A stretch of DNA of 64,000 bases from Nocardia mikamii NBRC 108933 (GTDB taxonomy: Bacteria > Actinomycetota > Actinomycetes > Mycobacteriales > Mycobacteriaceae). The position numbers and the translations under genes were made by a program. The notes below the pieces were generated by a model, which was not told the origin of the DNA, did no database searches, and saw only the letters and a program-made list of their open reading frames with translations. Below are positions 52,585 through 60,738 of the stretch, piece after piece. The stretch covers positions 310,001 through 374,000 of the forward strand of contig NZ_BDCM01000014.1 in NCBI RefSeq assembly GCF_001613505.1, given 5' to 3'. The number at the start of each line of letters is the position of its first letter. Position 1 is the stretch's first letter.

Positions 52585-53832
52585 TCAGTTCCGCGCGCCC
52601 GGCAGGGCGGTCGCGGCGGGTGCCTCGACGGTTCCTTCCGTGATATGGATCGGTAACCGCGCATACACCTGGAAGCCACCTTCGGAGCGCGGTCCGGCGG
52701 CCAGCGAGCCGCCGATGGATTCCGCCCGGGCCCGCATACCGGAGATGCCGCTGCCGTCCGAACTGCCCACCGGCGCCCCGCCCGTCCCGGCGTCGTTGGC
52801 CACCAGCACCTCCACTGCCTGCCCGGTCACCGTCAAGGTCGCGGTGACCGCCGCACCCGGCGCGTGCCGAGAGACGTTCGACAGCGACTCCTGCACGATC
52901 CGGTACAGCGCGAGCCCGACGGTATCGGGGACCGCGGCGAGTGGACCGTCGATGGTCCAATCGATGTGCACACCCGCGCGCCGCACGCCGTCCAACATCG
53001 CGACCACGTCCGCCGCGACCGGCTGCGGGGCGTGTTCGGGCAGCTGACCGTCGCTGCGCAGCACGCCCAGCATGCTGCGGATCTCGTTGAGCGCCTCCCG
53101 GGCGGACGCGCCGATGGAGTCGAATTCCGCGCGGGCGGCCTCGGACACGTCCGGCACCCGGTAGGGCGCGGTCTGTGCCTGCACCACGACCATCGACATG
53201 TGGTGAGCGACCACATCGTGCAGATCGCGCGCGATGCGGGCCTTCTCCTCGAGGATCGCGCGGCGGGCCCGTTCCAGTTCGTTCTGCTCCTCCTGCCGCA
53301 CCAGCGCCTGCCGCGACAGCACCAACCAGCGCACCAGCAGGCCGAATCCGACCAGCCCGGTCATCGCCAGCGGCCAGCCGAACCCCGCCTCCGCGAACGA
53401 ACCGGCTCCCGCCATGGTGGTCGCGAACAGCAGTGACGACGCGATCCACGCGATCAGCACGATCTGCATCGGCGCCCGCACCGCCACCGCGAACAGCAAC
53501 GCGAACAACACCAGGATGTGGACGACCTGGAACGGCAGATCGTTGCCCGGCTGATGTGGGATGGCCAGTGCGATCAGCAAGGCCGCGCCGGCGGAGATGG
53601 CCCAGCCCAGAGCCGGATTGACGCGGATCAGTGCCAGCGGGAATACGGCCAGCGCGGCGATGAACGGCTGCGCGGCGGCGGGCACCTGGTGGGTGAGGTG
53701 CAGGGTGGGCCAGCCGACCGCGAACAGCGTTCCGACGACCACCACCGTCGCCATGTCGAACCACAGCCGCGTCCGGCCCGGAGTTCGCGCCGCCGCCCGC
53801 GCCTGCCGCGCCACTCGTATCGCCCGTGTCAT
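52585..53832 (-). CDS. NarL-type sensor histidine kinase (partner of UppP operon)
   Basis: 415 aa from ATG 53832. Five predicted TM helices in residues 35-165 without a large extracellular loop. The phospho-acceptor region is RAILEEKARIARDLHDVVAHHMSMVVVQA (about residues 185-213). The ATPase domain has LALYRIVQESLSNVSRHAPGAAV and GSDGSGISGMRARAESIGG. It works with the regulator at 50939; the intervening uppP gene suggests an input linked to cell-wall lipid carriers or bacitracin-like stress. The start could lie further upstream, but the added residues are Arg/Gly-rich and unlikely. Confidence 0.92.
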   Translation of the reverse strand: MTRAIRVARQARAAARTPGRTRLWFDMATVVVVGTLFAVGWPTLHLTHQVPAAAQPFIAALAVFPLALIRVNPALGWAISAGAALLIALAIPHQPGNDLPFQVVHILVLFALLFAVAVRAPMQIVLIAWIASSLLFATTMAGAGSFAEAGFGWPLAMTGLVGFGLLVRWLVLSRQALVRQEEQNELERARRAILEEKARIARDLHDVVAHHMSMVVVQAQTAPYRVPDVSEAARAEFDSIGASAREALNEIRSMLGVLRSDGQLPEHAPQPVAADVVAMLDGVRRAGVHIDWTIDGPLAAVPDTVGLALYRIVQESLSNVSRHAPGAAVTATLTVTGQAVEVLVANDAGTGGAPVGSSDGSGISGMRARAESIGGSLAAGPRSEGGFQVYARLPIHITEGTVEAPAATALPGARN

Positions 53833-54000
53833 GGTGACGAGCCTAGGAAGTCGCCGCCGATCCGTCCTCACCCCCGGGATCGACATCCCACCCCCTACCC
53901 GGGTATGAGACCGCTGGCCGCGCGCACCCCGGTAGCGGTGCCGAAATCGATCCGCAGCGGGAGGTGTGCGCCGGTTCCCGATTTCTACCTTCAACCGCCA

Positions 54001-56729
54001 TGAGCGATATTGCGGATGCGGGTGGGTCGCCACGCGGGGACAGCGCGATCACGGTGGTCGTCGCCGGGCCGGGCCGCGACGGCCACCGGGCGGGGCGCGG
54101 GCACGACGGTGAGTCGTCGCCGGTGCTGCCGGGGCGGACCGGGACGCATGAGGGCGGCGAAAGACGTTGGCGGCGTGGATATGTGCGCGCGATCCTCGGA
54201 TTCGTCGCCCTTGCCGCGGCGGTGATCGCGATACTGGTGTCGTTGTCGCCGGGGGCAGGGGCGGCCGAGGCCGCGCCCGCGCCGGAGAACACGGCCGCAC
54301 GGGATGCGGTGCGGACGCTGACCGGTGACCGGCCGGAGCTGGCGGTGATTCCCGCGGATTTCGCTGCGACACAGGGGTATCGGCCGGTGCAGCTGGCCGG
54401 TATGCCGGTCGACCCGTCCGGTGAGTGCTCCTCGCCGGTTCCGCTACCCGCCGAATTCGACACCGCCTGCAAGGCCCACGACCTCGGCTACGACCTGCTG
54501 CGCTACGCCGAAGCTCGCGGCCATCCCCTCGGTCCGTGGGCGCGCCGAGCCGTCGACAACGCTCTCGAAACCCGCATGTTCGCCGCCTGCGAGACGCGCG
54601 GCGATCTGCTCGCCCACACCCGCTGCACCACGATGGCGACGATCGCCACCGCGGCGGTGGATCTGAACTCCCGCCGCCAGCACTACGCCGCGCCGATGCC
54701 CGAATACCTGTTCGGCCGGCAGCTTTCCGGAACGGATCTCGGACCGCAGGTGGTCCACGTCCTCGCCCGGCTCGCCATGGTGCTGCTGATGGTGGCGGCG
54801 TTGTTCGCCATCGTCCGCCGCACCATCCGGCCGCGTCGAGGAGGACAACATACAGCGCCACCGGCGACTCGGTGGTCGCCGTGGTCGGATTCTCGTGGCG
54901 CATCGGCCGGGCGCATGTGGAACCGGCGCTCGGGTGGGAGTACCGGCAATCGCGACGGGCGCGTTTTCCCCGCACCCATCGGTGCAGCGGCATCACGGAC
55001 CGCACGAGGGGCGCGCGAATGGTTGTCGCGCAACGCTGTTCAGCTACGCAGCGTTACCGTGCGAGGTGTCGACGGGATAGGCCTGTGGCTCGGCACTCCG
55101 GCGACAGTGGTAGCGGGAGGCGGTGCATGGGCGCCGGAACAGGCGCGGCTGGCCGTTACGGCGCTGGAACTCTCACCGTTGCGGCGTCCGGGTTCGCGAC
55201 GAGAGATTTCGCGAATACAACCGGCGAGCGACCCACGAAAGACAGCGACGCCGGGCACGGGCAGTGGCACGAGCCCCGACGCCACCGTCCGAACATGTTT
55301 CGCACCACCGTCGCCCGGCGGGACGACCGGCACAACACCGTCTCGCCACTCTTTCGAGCGGGCGCGGAATGCACTCGGCGCGGTTATCCGCCGCCTCGTC
55401 ACCATCGGCAAGCCCCGGACCGGAACCCTGGTGGCCTCGGCGGCGGGGATTTCCGCCTCGCTGGCGCCGGGGCTACTTCCGCGCACCTCGGTCGCGCAGG
55501 CGTTGCTCACCGCCTTGCTGGTACTCATCGCGCTGGGTGTGGCGGGACTCGGTCGGAAGGTGTTGGGGCACTGGGCGTTCGACATGGAGGCGCGGATGAG
55601 GCGGTTCCGGAGTGCGATCGTGATCGCATGCTGTGCCGCGGCCGGTGCCGCGCTCACCCATGCCTGGTACTGGCAGAACCGGCTGCGGGCGGCCATGGAT
55701 TTTCCGCCGGTCGGTGTGCGGTACTGGCTGCACTGGGCGATCGGCGTCGTCGCGGTGGTCGTTCCGATCCTGCTCATCCTGCGTGGATTGCGCTGGGCGG
55801 CACGGTATGTGGGGCGACTGCGGGCGGCGGCACTGGTCACTGCCACCGTCCTCGCATGCCAGTTCGCCCTGCTTCCGGCCGTCGTGAATTGGCAGCGGTC
55901 GGCATTCGCCTCGGCCGACGCCGCCATGGACCCGACAGTGGTGCGGCCGGTCTCCTACACCCGCTCGGGCAGTCCGGAATCGGCGGTGAGCTGGGCCTCG
56001 CTCGGAGCGGAGGGGCGCAAATTCGTCGCCGAACGCGGCCGATCGGTCCGCGTCTACATCGGTGTGGATTCCGCACCCGATCTCGATTCCCGTGTCGCCC
56101 TGGCCATTCGGGAGATCGAGCGGTCCGGCGGATTCGATCGCGGACACCTCGTGGTGATGGTGCCGACCGGTTCAGGGTGGCTCGACGCCGGCGCCGCACG
56201 CGGCCTGGACGAGCGGTTCGACGGCGATGCGACGCTGGTCGGCATGCAGTATTCGCAGGCTCCCAGCTGGGCGACCTTCCTGTTCGCCCGGGCCGACGCC
56301 GAGCGCTCGGCACGGGCCCTGTTCACCGGAATCGAACGACACCTGGCCGGCCTGGCCCATCCGCCGAAGCTCTACGTCTACGGCCAGAGCCTGGGCGCGA
56401 CCGCCGGCAGCGCGATCTTCGCCGACGATGGCGACGAACGCGCCCGGGTCTGCGCCGCACTGTGGGCGGGCCCACCGGCGTCGGCGGTGCATCGCGGCGG
56501 CGCGACCGTCCTCGCCAACTCCTCCGATCCGGTGGTGCAGTGGTCGCCGCGATTGCTCTGGCGCGCACCCGATCTCACCGGGACCCGCCCCGACGCACCA
56601 CACCCTGTGTGGCTGCCGGGACTGAGCTGGGTGCAGACCACCGCCGATATGCTCTCCGCCCTCGCCCCGGGCCCGGGCCACGGCCACCGCTACGGATCGG
56701 ACCAGGGCACCGCGCTCGGAAGCTGCTGA
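54001..56729 (+). CDS. Fusion of a secreted phospholipase A2-like domain and an alpha/beta-hydrolase
   Basis: 909-910 aa (ATG 54001). Residues 62-84 form a signal-anchor (YVRAILGFVALAAAVIAILVS). Next comes a bacterial phospholipase A2 domain with the catalytic CKAHDLGYD (C157, H160, D161, Y164) and Cys pairs that would form disulfides. A TM segment near 250-285 and a long low-complexity linker lead to several TMs (about 510-650). The C-terminal alpha/beta-hydrolase (PF10081-type family from memory) has VYIGVDSAPDLDSRVALAIREIERSGG and the nucleophile elbow YGQSLGAT (Ser about 796). One polypeptide thus carries two lipid-hydrolase types; the orientation requires both to face outside. The middle could contain a frameshift, but no stop interrupts it. 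Confidence 0.8.
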
Positions 56730-56858
56730 CGGCGATGACGGCGGCCGGGGCGGCCACGGCATCGGCTCCCACCCAGCCGACCACCGTGCCCGCCCGGCCC
56801 CGGCCGTGTGCTATACCGGTTCTCGCAGGTCAGAACTGTGAATCGGCGGAAGGACGGC

Positions 56859-57308
56859 ATGGACAAGCCCACGAATCTGGTGGAATTCGAGACCATGCTG
56901 CTCGGCCGCTACACCATTCACCCGCGCTATCGCCGCGACGGCACTCGCCTCGATCGCAGCGCCTACCTGCTGCTCAGCCGGCTCGCCATCGAGGGCCCGA
57001 TGTCGATCGGTCAGCTCAGCGAGGCGTTCGGCCTCGACGCCTCCACGCTCAACCGGCAGACCGCGGCGTTGCTACGCGCCGGTCATGTCGAGCGGATCCC
57101 CGATCCCGAGGGCGGGATGGCCCGCAAGTTCCGCATCACACCGGCCGGCGAGGAGAACCTCGACGCCGAACGCAACGCCAATATCGAAGGCCTGGGCCGC
57201 GTTCTGGAGGGCTGGTCCCCCGACGACGTCACGCGCTTCGCCGACTATCTGCAGCGCTTCAACACCGATATCGAGCGGCTCGACGGCCGCCCGTGGCCGC
57301 GGCCGTAA
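56859..57308 (+). CDS. MarR-family transcriptional regulator
   Basis: 149 aa from ATG 56859 with GGAAGGA upstream. The winged helix is SAYLLLSRLAIEGPMSIGQLSEAFGLDASTLNRQTAALLRAGHVERIPDPEGGMARKFRITPAGEE (about residues 33-97). A basic wing, then a dimerisation helix. It probably represses a nearby gene in response to a small ligand; its own promoter region or the upstream hydrolase are candidates. It is convergent with gatA, leaving 18 bp between the stops. Confidence 0.92.
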   Translation: MDKPTNLVEFETMLLGRYTIHPRYRRDGTRLDRSAYLLLSRLAIEGPMSIGQLSEAFGLDASTLNRQTAALLRAGHVERIPDPEGGMARKFRITPAGEENLDAERNANIEGLGRVLEGWSPDDVTRFADYLQRFNTDIERLDGRPWPRP

Positions 57309-57326
57309 CCCGCCGATCGGCTGCGC

Positions 57327-58799
57327 TCAGGCGATCGGACCGCGCGCGGCCTCGTAGGCGGCGCCCACGCGGTAGAGCCGGTCGTCGGCCAGCGCCGGCG
57401 CCATGATCTGCAGGCCCACCGGCAGGCCGTCGTCGGCGGACAGTCCCGACGGCACCGACATCGCGCAGTGGCCGGCCAGGTTGGTCGGGAGCGTGCACAG
57501 GTCCGACAGGTACATCGCCAGCGGATCGTTCACCTTCTCCCCCAGCTTCCACGGCGTGAACGGGCTGGTCGGCGAGACCAGTACATCGACACTCTCGTAG
57601 GCCTTGTCGAAGTCCTGCGCGATCAGGGTGCGCACCTTCAGCGCCTGACCGTAGTAGGCGTCGTAGTATCCGGCCGAGAGCGCGTAGGTGCCGATCATGA
57701 TGCGGCGCTTGACTTCCGGACCGAATCCCGCCTCGCGGGTCAGCGACATGACCTGCTCCGCGGAGTGGCTGCCGTCGTCGCCGACGCGCAGGCCGTACCG
57801 CATGGCGTCGAACCGGGCCAGGTTGGACGACACCTCGCTCGGCAGGATCAGGTAGTAGGACGCCAGCGCGTATTCGAAGTGCGGGCACGACACCTCGACC
57901 ACCTCGGCGCCCAGATCCTTCAACTGCGCCACCGCGGCGTCGAAGGAGGCGAGCACACCCGGCTGGTAGCTGTCGGAATGCAGTTCCTTGACCACACCGA
58001 CCCTCACCCCGGCCAGATCGCCGCGCGCACCCGCGCGAGCGGCCTCCACGAGCGCCGGAACCGGCACATCGCGCGAGGTCGAGTCCTTCGGGTCGTAACC
58101 GGCGATCACCTCGTGCAGCAATGCGGTGTCGAGCACGGTGCGGCCGCACGGGCCGCCCTGGTCCAGCGACGACGCGCAGGCGACCAGGCCGTAGCGGGAC
58201 ACGGTGCCGTAGGTCGGCTTGGTGCCGACGGTCGCGGTGACCGCGGCGGGCTGACGGATGGAACCGCCGGTGTCGGTGCCGATCGCCAGCGGCGCCTGAT
58301 AGGAGGCCAGCGCCGCCGCCGAACCGCCGCCGGAACCGCCGGGGATGCGGCTGGTGTCCCACGGGTTGCGGGTCGGGCCGTAGGCGGAGTTCTCGGTGGA
58401 CGAACCCATCGCGAACTCGTCCATGTTCGTCTTGCCCAGGATCGGGATGCCGGCGGCGCGCAGCTTGGCCGTCACGGTCGCGTCGTAGGGCGACACCCAG
58501 CCCTCGAGAATCTTCGACGCGCAGGTGGTCGGCATATCCGTGGTGGTGAAAACGTCCTTGAGCGCCAACGGAACTCCCGCCAGCGGCGAGGCCACGGTGC
58601 CCGCGGCGATCGCGGCGTCGACCTCGGCGGCGGTCGTCAGCGCCTGCTCGCCGGCCACATGCAGGAAGGCGTTCAGTTCACCGTCGACCTCGGCGATGCG
58701 CTGCAGATGCGCCTCGGTGACCTGCACCGAGGACACCTCGCGGCCGTGGATCTTCTCCGCCAGCTCGGCCGCGGACAGTTTGGTCAGATCGCCGCTCAT
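57327..58799 (-). CDS. gatA: Glutamyl-tRNA(Gln) amidotransferase subunit A
   Basis: 490 aa from ATG 58799, overlapping the gatC stop by one base (TGATG). An amidase-signature enzyme: it releases ammonia from glutamine for transamidation of Glu-tRNA(Gln). Catalytic Lys in GVPLALKDVF (about residue 76), the Gly/Ser-rich stretch PGGSGGGSAAALAS (Ser about 150s) with cis-Ser and the nucleophile in GTDTGGSIRQPA (about 170-181). PFTPWKLGEK near the C-terminus. Works with GatB (encoded 20 kb away) and GatC. Confidence 0.97.
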   Translation of the reverse strand: MSGDLTKLSAAELAEKIHGREVSSVQVTEAHLQRIAEVDGELNAFLHVAGEQALTTAAEVDAAIAAGTVASPLAGVPLALKDVFTTTDMPTTCASKILEGWVSPYDATVTAKLRAAGIPILGKTNMDEFAMGSSTENSAYGPTRNPWDTSRIPGGSGGGSAAALASYQAPLAIGTDTGGSIRQPAAVTATVGTKPTYGTVSRYGLVACASSLDQGGPCGRTVLDTALLHEVIAGYDPKDSTSRDVPVPALVEAARAGARGDLAGVRVGVVKELHSDSYQPGVLASFDAAVAQLKDLGAEVVEVSCPHFEYALASYYLILPSEVSSNLARFDAMRYGLRVGDDGSHSAEQVMSLTREAGFGPEVKRRIMIGTYALSAGYYDAYYGQALKVRTLIAQDFDKAYESVDVLVSPTSPFTPWKLGEKVNDPLAMYLSDLCTLPTNLAGHCAMSVPSGLSADDGLPVGLQIMAPALADDRLYRVGAAYEAARGPIA

Positions 58800-59095
58800 C
58801 ACTCGCCTTCTCCCAGGATCTGCGGAACCATGAACCGCTGCTCGTCGACCGCGGGGGCGCCCGACAGCGCCTCGTCCGGGCTGAGCCCGGGGACGACCAC
58901 GTCGGGGCGGGTGACGTTGGCGGTCGGGTTCGGCGACGCGGTGGCCGGTACGTCGGCGGCGACCTCGGTGATGACCTGCACGTGACTCAGGATCGAATCC
59001 AGCTGACCGGCATACAGATCGAGCTCTTCGTCGGTGAGGGCGAGCCGGGACAACCGGGCGAGGTGTGCGACCTCGTCGCGGGAGATGGCGGACAC
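58799..59095 (-). CDS. gatC: Glutamyl-tRNA(Gln) amidotransferase subunit C
   Basis: 98 aa from GTG 59095 with AAAGGGGA upstream. Small helical subunit stabilising GatA: ISRDEVAHLARLSRLALTDEELDLYAGQLDSILSHVQVI at residues 4-42, then a Pro/Val-rich C-terminus that wraps GatA. The stop overlaps the gatA start. The divergent ACT-domain gene shares a 396-bp region with inverted repeats. Confidence 0.95.
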   Translation of the reverse strand: MSAISRDEVAHLARLSRLALTDEELDLYAGQLDSILSHVQVITEVAADVPATASPNPTANVTRPDVVVPGLSPDEALSGAPAVDEQRFMVPQILGEGE

Positions 59096-59491
59096 CGCGA
59101 ATCCCCTTTCGGCAGGTTGGTGCGTGTCGATGGCGCAGGGTGCTGCGCATGGGACAGCCTAATGGGGTCGAGGCCCGGAGGCGGCAGCGGATGCGTAACC
59201 ACGCGGGGCCTCCCCATCAGGCCCGGACAACACAGCCTGATGGGCCGCGGTTGTAGCCATCCGTTCACGGTCGGGCTGCGCTGTTCGTTCCGGTGCTCGC
59301 CGGACACACGGTTGACATCACAACGTCATCGGAACGGCACTGGCACGGCACCCGGTGTTCGGCCGACAATGGATGTGGCATACCTCACTGCTCCCACTTC
59401 GAATCGTTTGCTGGAAGCAGTGGGTGTAAGTATTGCGAGACTCGGGTATACGTCCGAAAGTCTCGGTCGCACAGGAAAGGAAGGCAAGCAC
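59096..59491. promoter_or_regulatory. gatC / ACT-protein divergent region with overlapping inverted repeats
   Basis: CCCATCAGG (59213-59221) and CCTGATGGG (59236-59244) are a perfect 9-bp inverted repeat. The same right-hand block GGGGCCTCCCCATC can alternatively pair with AATGGGG...GAGGCCC (59161-59175). The two stems are mutually exclusive, as in a switching RNA or as superposed operators. No gene was found here. Confidence 0.5.
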
Positions 59492-60145
59492 GTGTCATAT
59501 CTGCTTCGCGTGCAGCTTCCGGATCGCCCAGGAAGTCTCGGTTCACTCGCAGTAGCGCTGGGCTCCGTCGGCGCCGACATCCTCTCGCTGGATGTCGTCG
59601 AACGCGGCGCAGGATATGCGATCGACGATCTGGTGGTGGAAGTTCCGTCGGGTGCACTGCCCGACACGTTGATCACCGCGGCCGAATCCCTCGCCGATGT
59701 GCGAGTCGATTCGCTGCGTCCCTATTCCGGCATTCTCGACACCCATCGTGAACTGGAGCTGATCGACCAGGTCGCCACCGCGCGCGACGACCGGCTGCAG
59801 GTGCTGGTCGACGGCGTCCCGCGCGTCCTGCAGGTCGGATGGAGCACCGTGATGGATCTGGGGCCGCACGGTGGCGGCCAGCGTCTGGTCGGCAGCACCA
59901 GCGCACCCGAGACGCAGGCCGGCAGTGTGCCGTGGATGCCGCTCGAGAAGCCGACGGCCCTCGATCCCGAGGCCGACTGGGTCCCGCAGATCTGGCGGGA
60001 CATGGACACCAAACTGGCGGCCGCCCCGCTCGGCAACACCGGTAAGGCGCTGCTGCTCGGCCGCCCCGGCGGGCCGGATTTCCGTCCGTCCGAGATCGCG
60101 CGGCTGGGTTATCTGGCGGGCATCGTCGCCACCGTACTGACCTGA
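59492..60145 (+). CDS. ACT-domain amino-acid-binding protein
   Basis: 217 aa from GTG 59492 with GGAAAGGAAGG upstream; frames further upstream are not conserved in style. ACT domain: SYLLRVQLPDRPGSLGSLAVALGSVGADILSLDVVE (about residues 1-38). A second ligand-binding-like segment follows (LPDTLITAAESLADVRVDSLRPYSG), then a helical C-terminus (RPSEIARLGYLAGIVATVLT). Corresponds in place and length to Rv3013 of M. tuberculosis. It probably senses an amino acid; the link to gatC and ligA is only by context. Confidence 0.9.
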   Translation: MSYLLRVQLPDRPGSLGSLAVALGSVGADILSLDVVERGAGYAIDDLVVEVPSGALPDTLITAAESLADVRVDSLRPYSGILDTHRELELIDQVATARDDRLQVLVDGVPRVLQVGWSTVMDLGPHGGGQRLVGSTSAPETQAGSVPWMPLEKPTALDPEADWVPQIWRDMDTKLAAAPLGNTGKALLLGRPGGPDFRPSEIARLGYLAGIVATVLT

Positions 60146-60220
60146 ACCGGTTGCGGCGCAACGTCTTCGGCGACCGGGAGCTGCGGATAGCGGCTCCTGC
60201 TCGCCTCGCGCCGGGTACGC

Positions 60221-60736
60221 CTACGCGCCGGGCGTGAGTTCCAGCCGCATCACGGTGAGGGGCAGCCCGGCGTCGGTGTGCCAATCCCGTTGCGGCACAT
60301 GACCGAAACCCATTCGCTCGTAGATGCGCCGGGCGTCGGCCATCCCGGGCATCGTGGTCAACACGACGGCGGCGAAGCTCTCCGCCCTCGCCGTCTCGAC
60401 GACGGTGCGGACCAGGGCGGTACCGACACCGGCGCCGCGGGCGCGCTTGGCGACCGCGAGCATGCGGAACTCCAGCTCACCCGCCCGCGCGATATCCGCG
60501 TACGGGGTGCCGGGCCGCGCGATGGTCAACGAACCGAGCAGGTCCCCGTCGCGCTCGGCGACGAGGACCTCGGCTTCGCGCGCTCTGGTCTCGGTATCGG
60601 AAAGTTCGGCCACGTAGGGGCTTTCGGGATGCACATGCCCCTCGCCGACGTAGGTGTCGACCGTCAGCTGTGCGATCGCCGCGAAATCGTCCGGGATGGC
60701 GCGGCGAATCCGCACCCGCGAATCCCACTGATCCAT
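60221..60736 (-). CDS. GNAT acetyltransferase
   Basis: 171 aa. N-acetyltransferase fold: VRIRRAIPDDFAAIAQLTVDTYV (about residues 8-30), LEFRMLAVAKRARGAGVGTALVRTVVETA carrying the acetyl-CoA loop (R/Q)xxGxG/A (about 88-116), and GFGHVPQRDWHTDAGLPLTVMRLEL. The acceptor substrate is unknown. It begins two bases after the ligA stop, so both genes share a transcript. Confidence 0.92.
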   Translation of the reverse strand: MDQWDSRVRIRRAIPDDFAAIAQLTVDTYVGEGHVHPESPYVAELSDTETRAREAEVLVAERDGDLLGSLTIARPGTPYADIARAGELEFRMLAVAKRARGAGVGTALVRTVVETARAESFAAVVLTTMPGMADARRIYERMGFGHVPQRDWHTDAGLPLTVMRLELTPGA

Positions 60737-60738
60737 GC

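Noticed and set aside
54425..57406. Long open frame of 993 residues overlapping the lipase fusion and the MarR gene
   Set aside because: It is Arg/Pro/Gly-rich, contains no recognised motif and crosses two genes whose motifs are clear in other frames.
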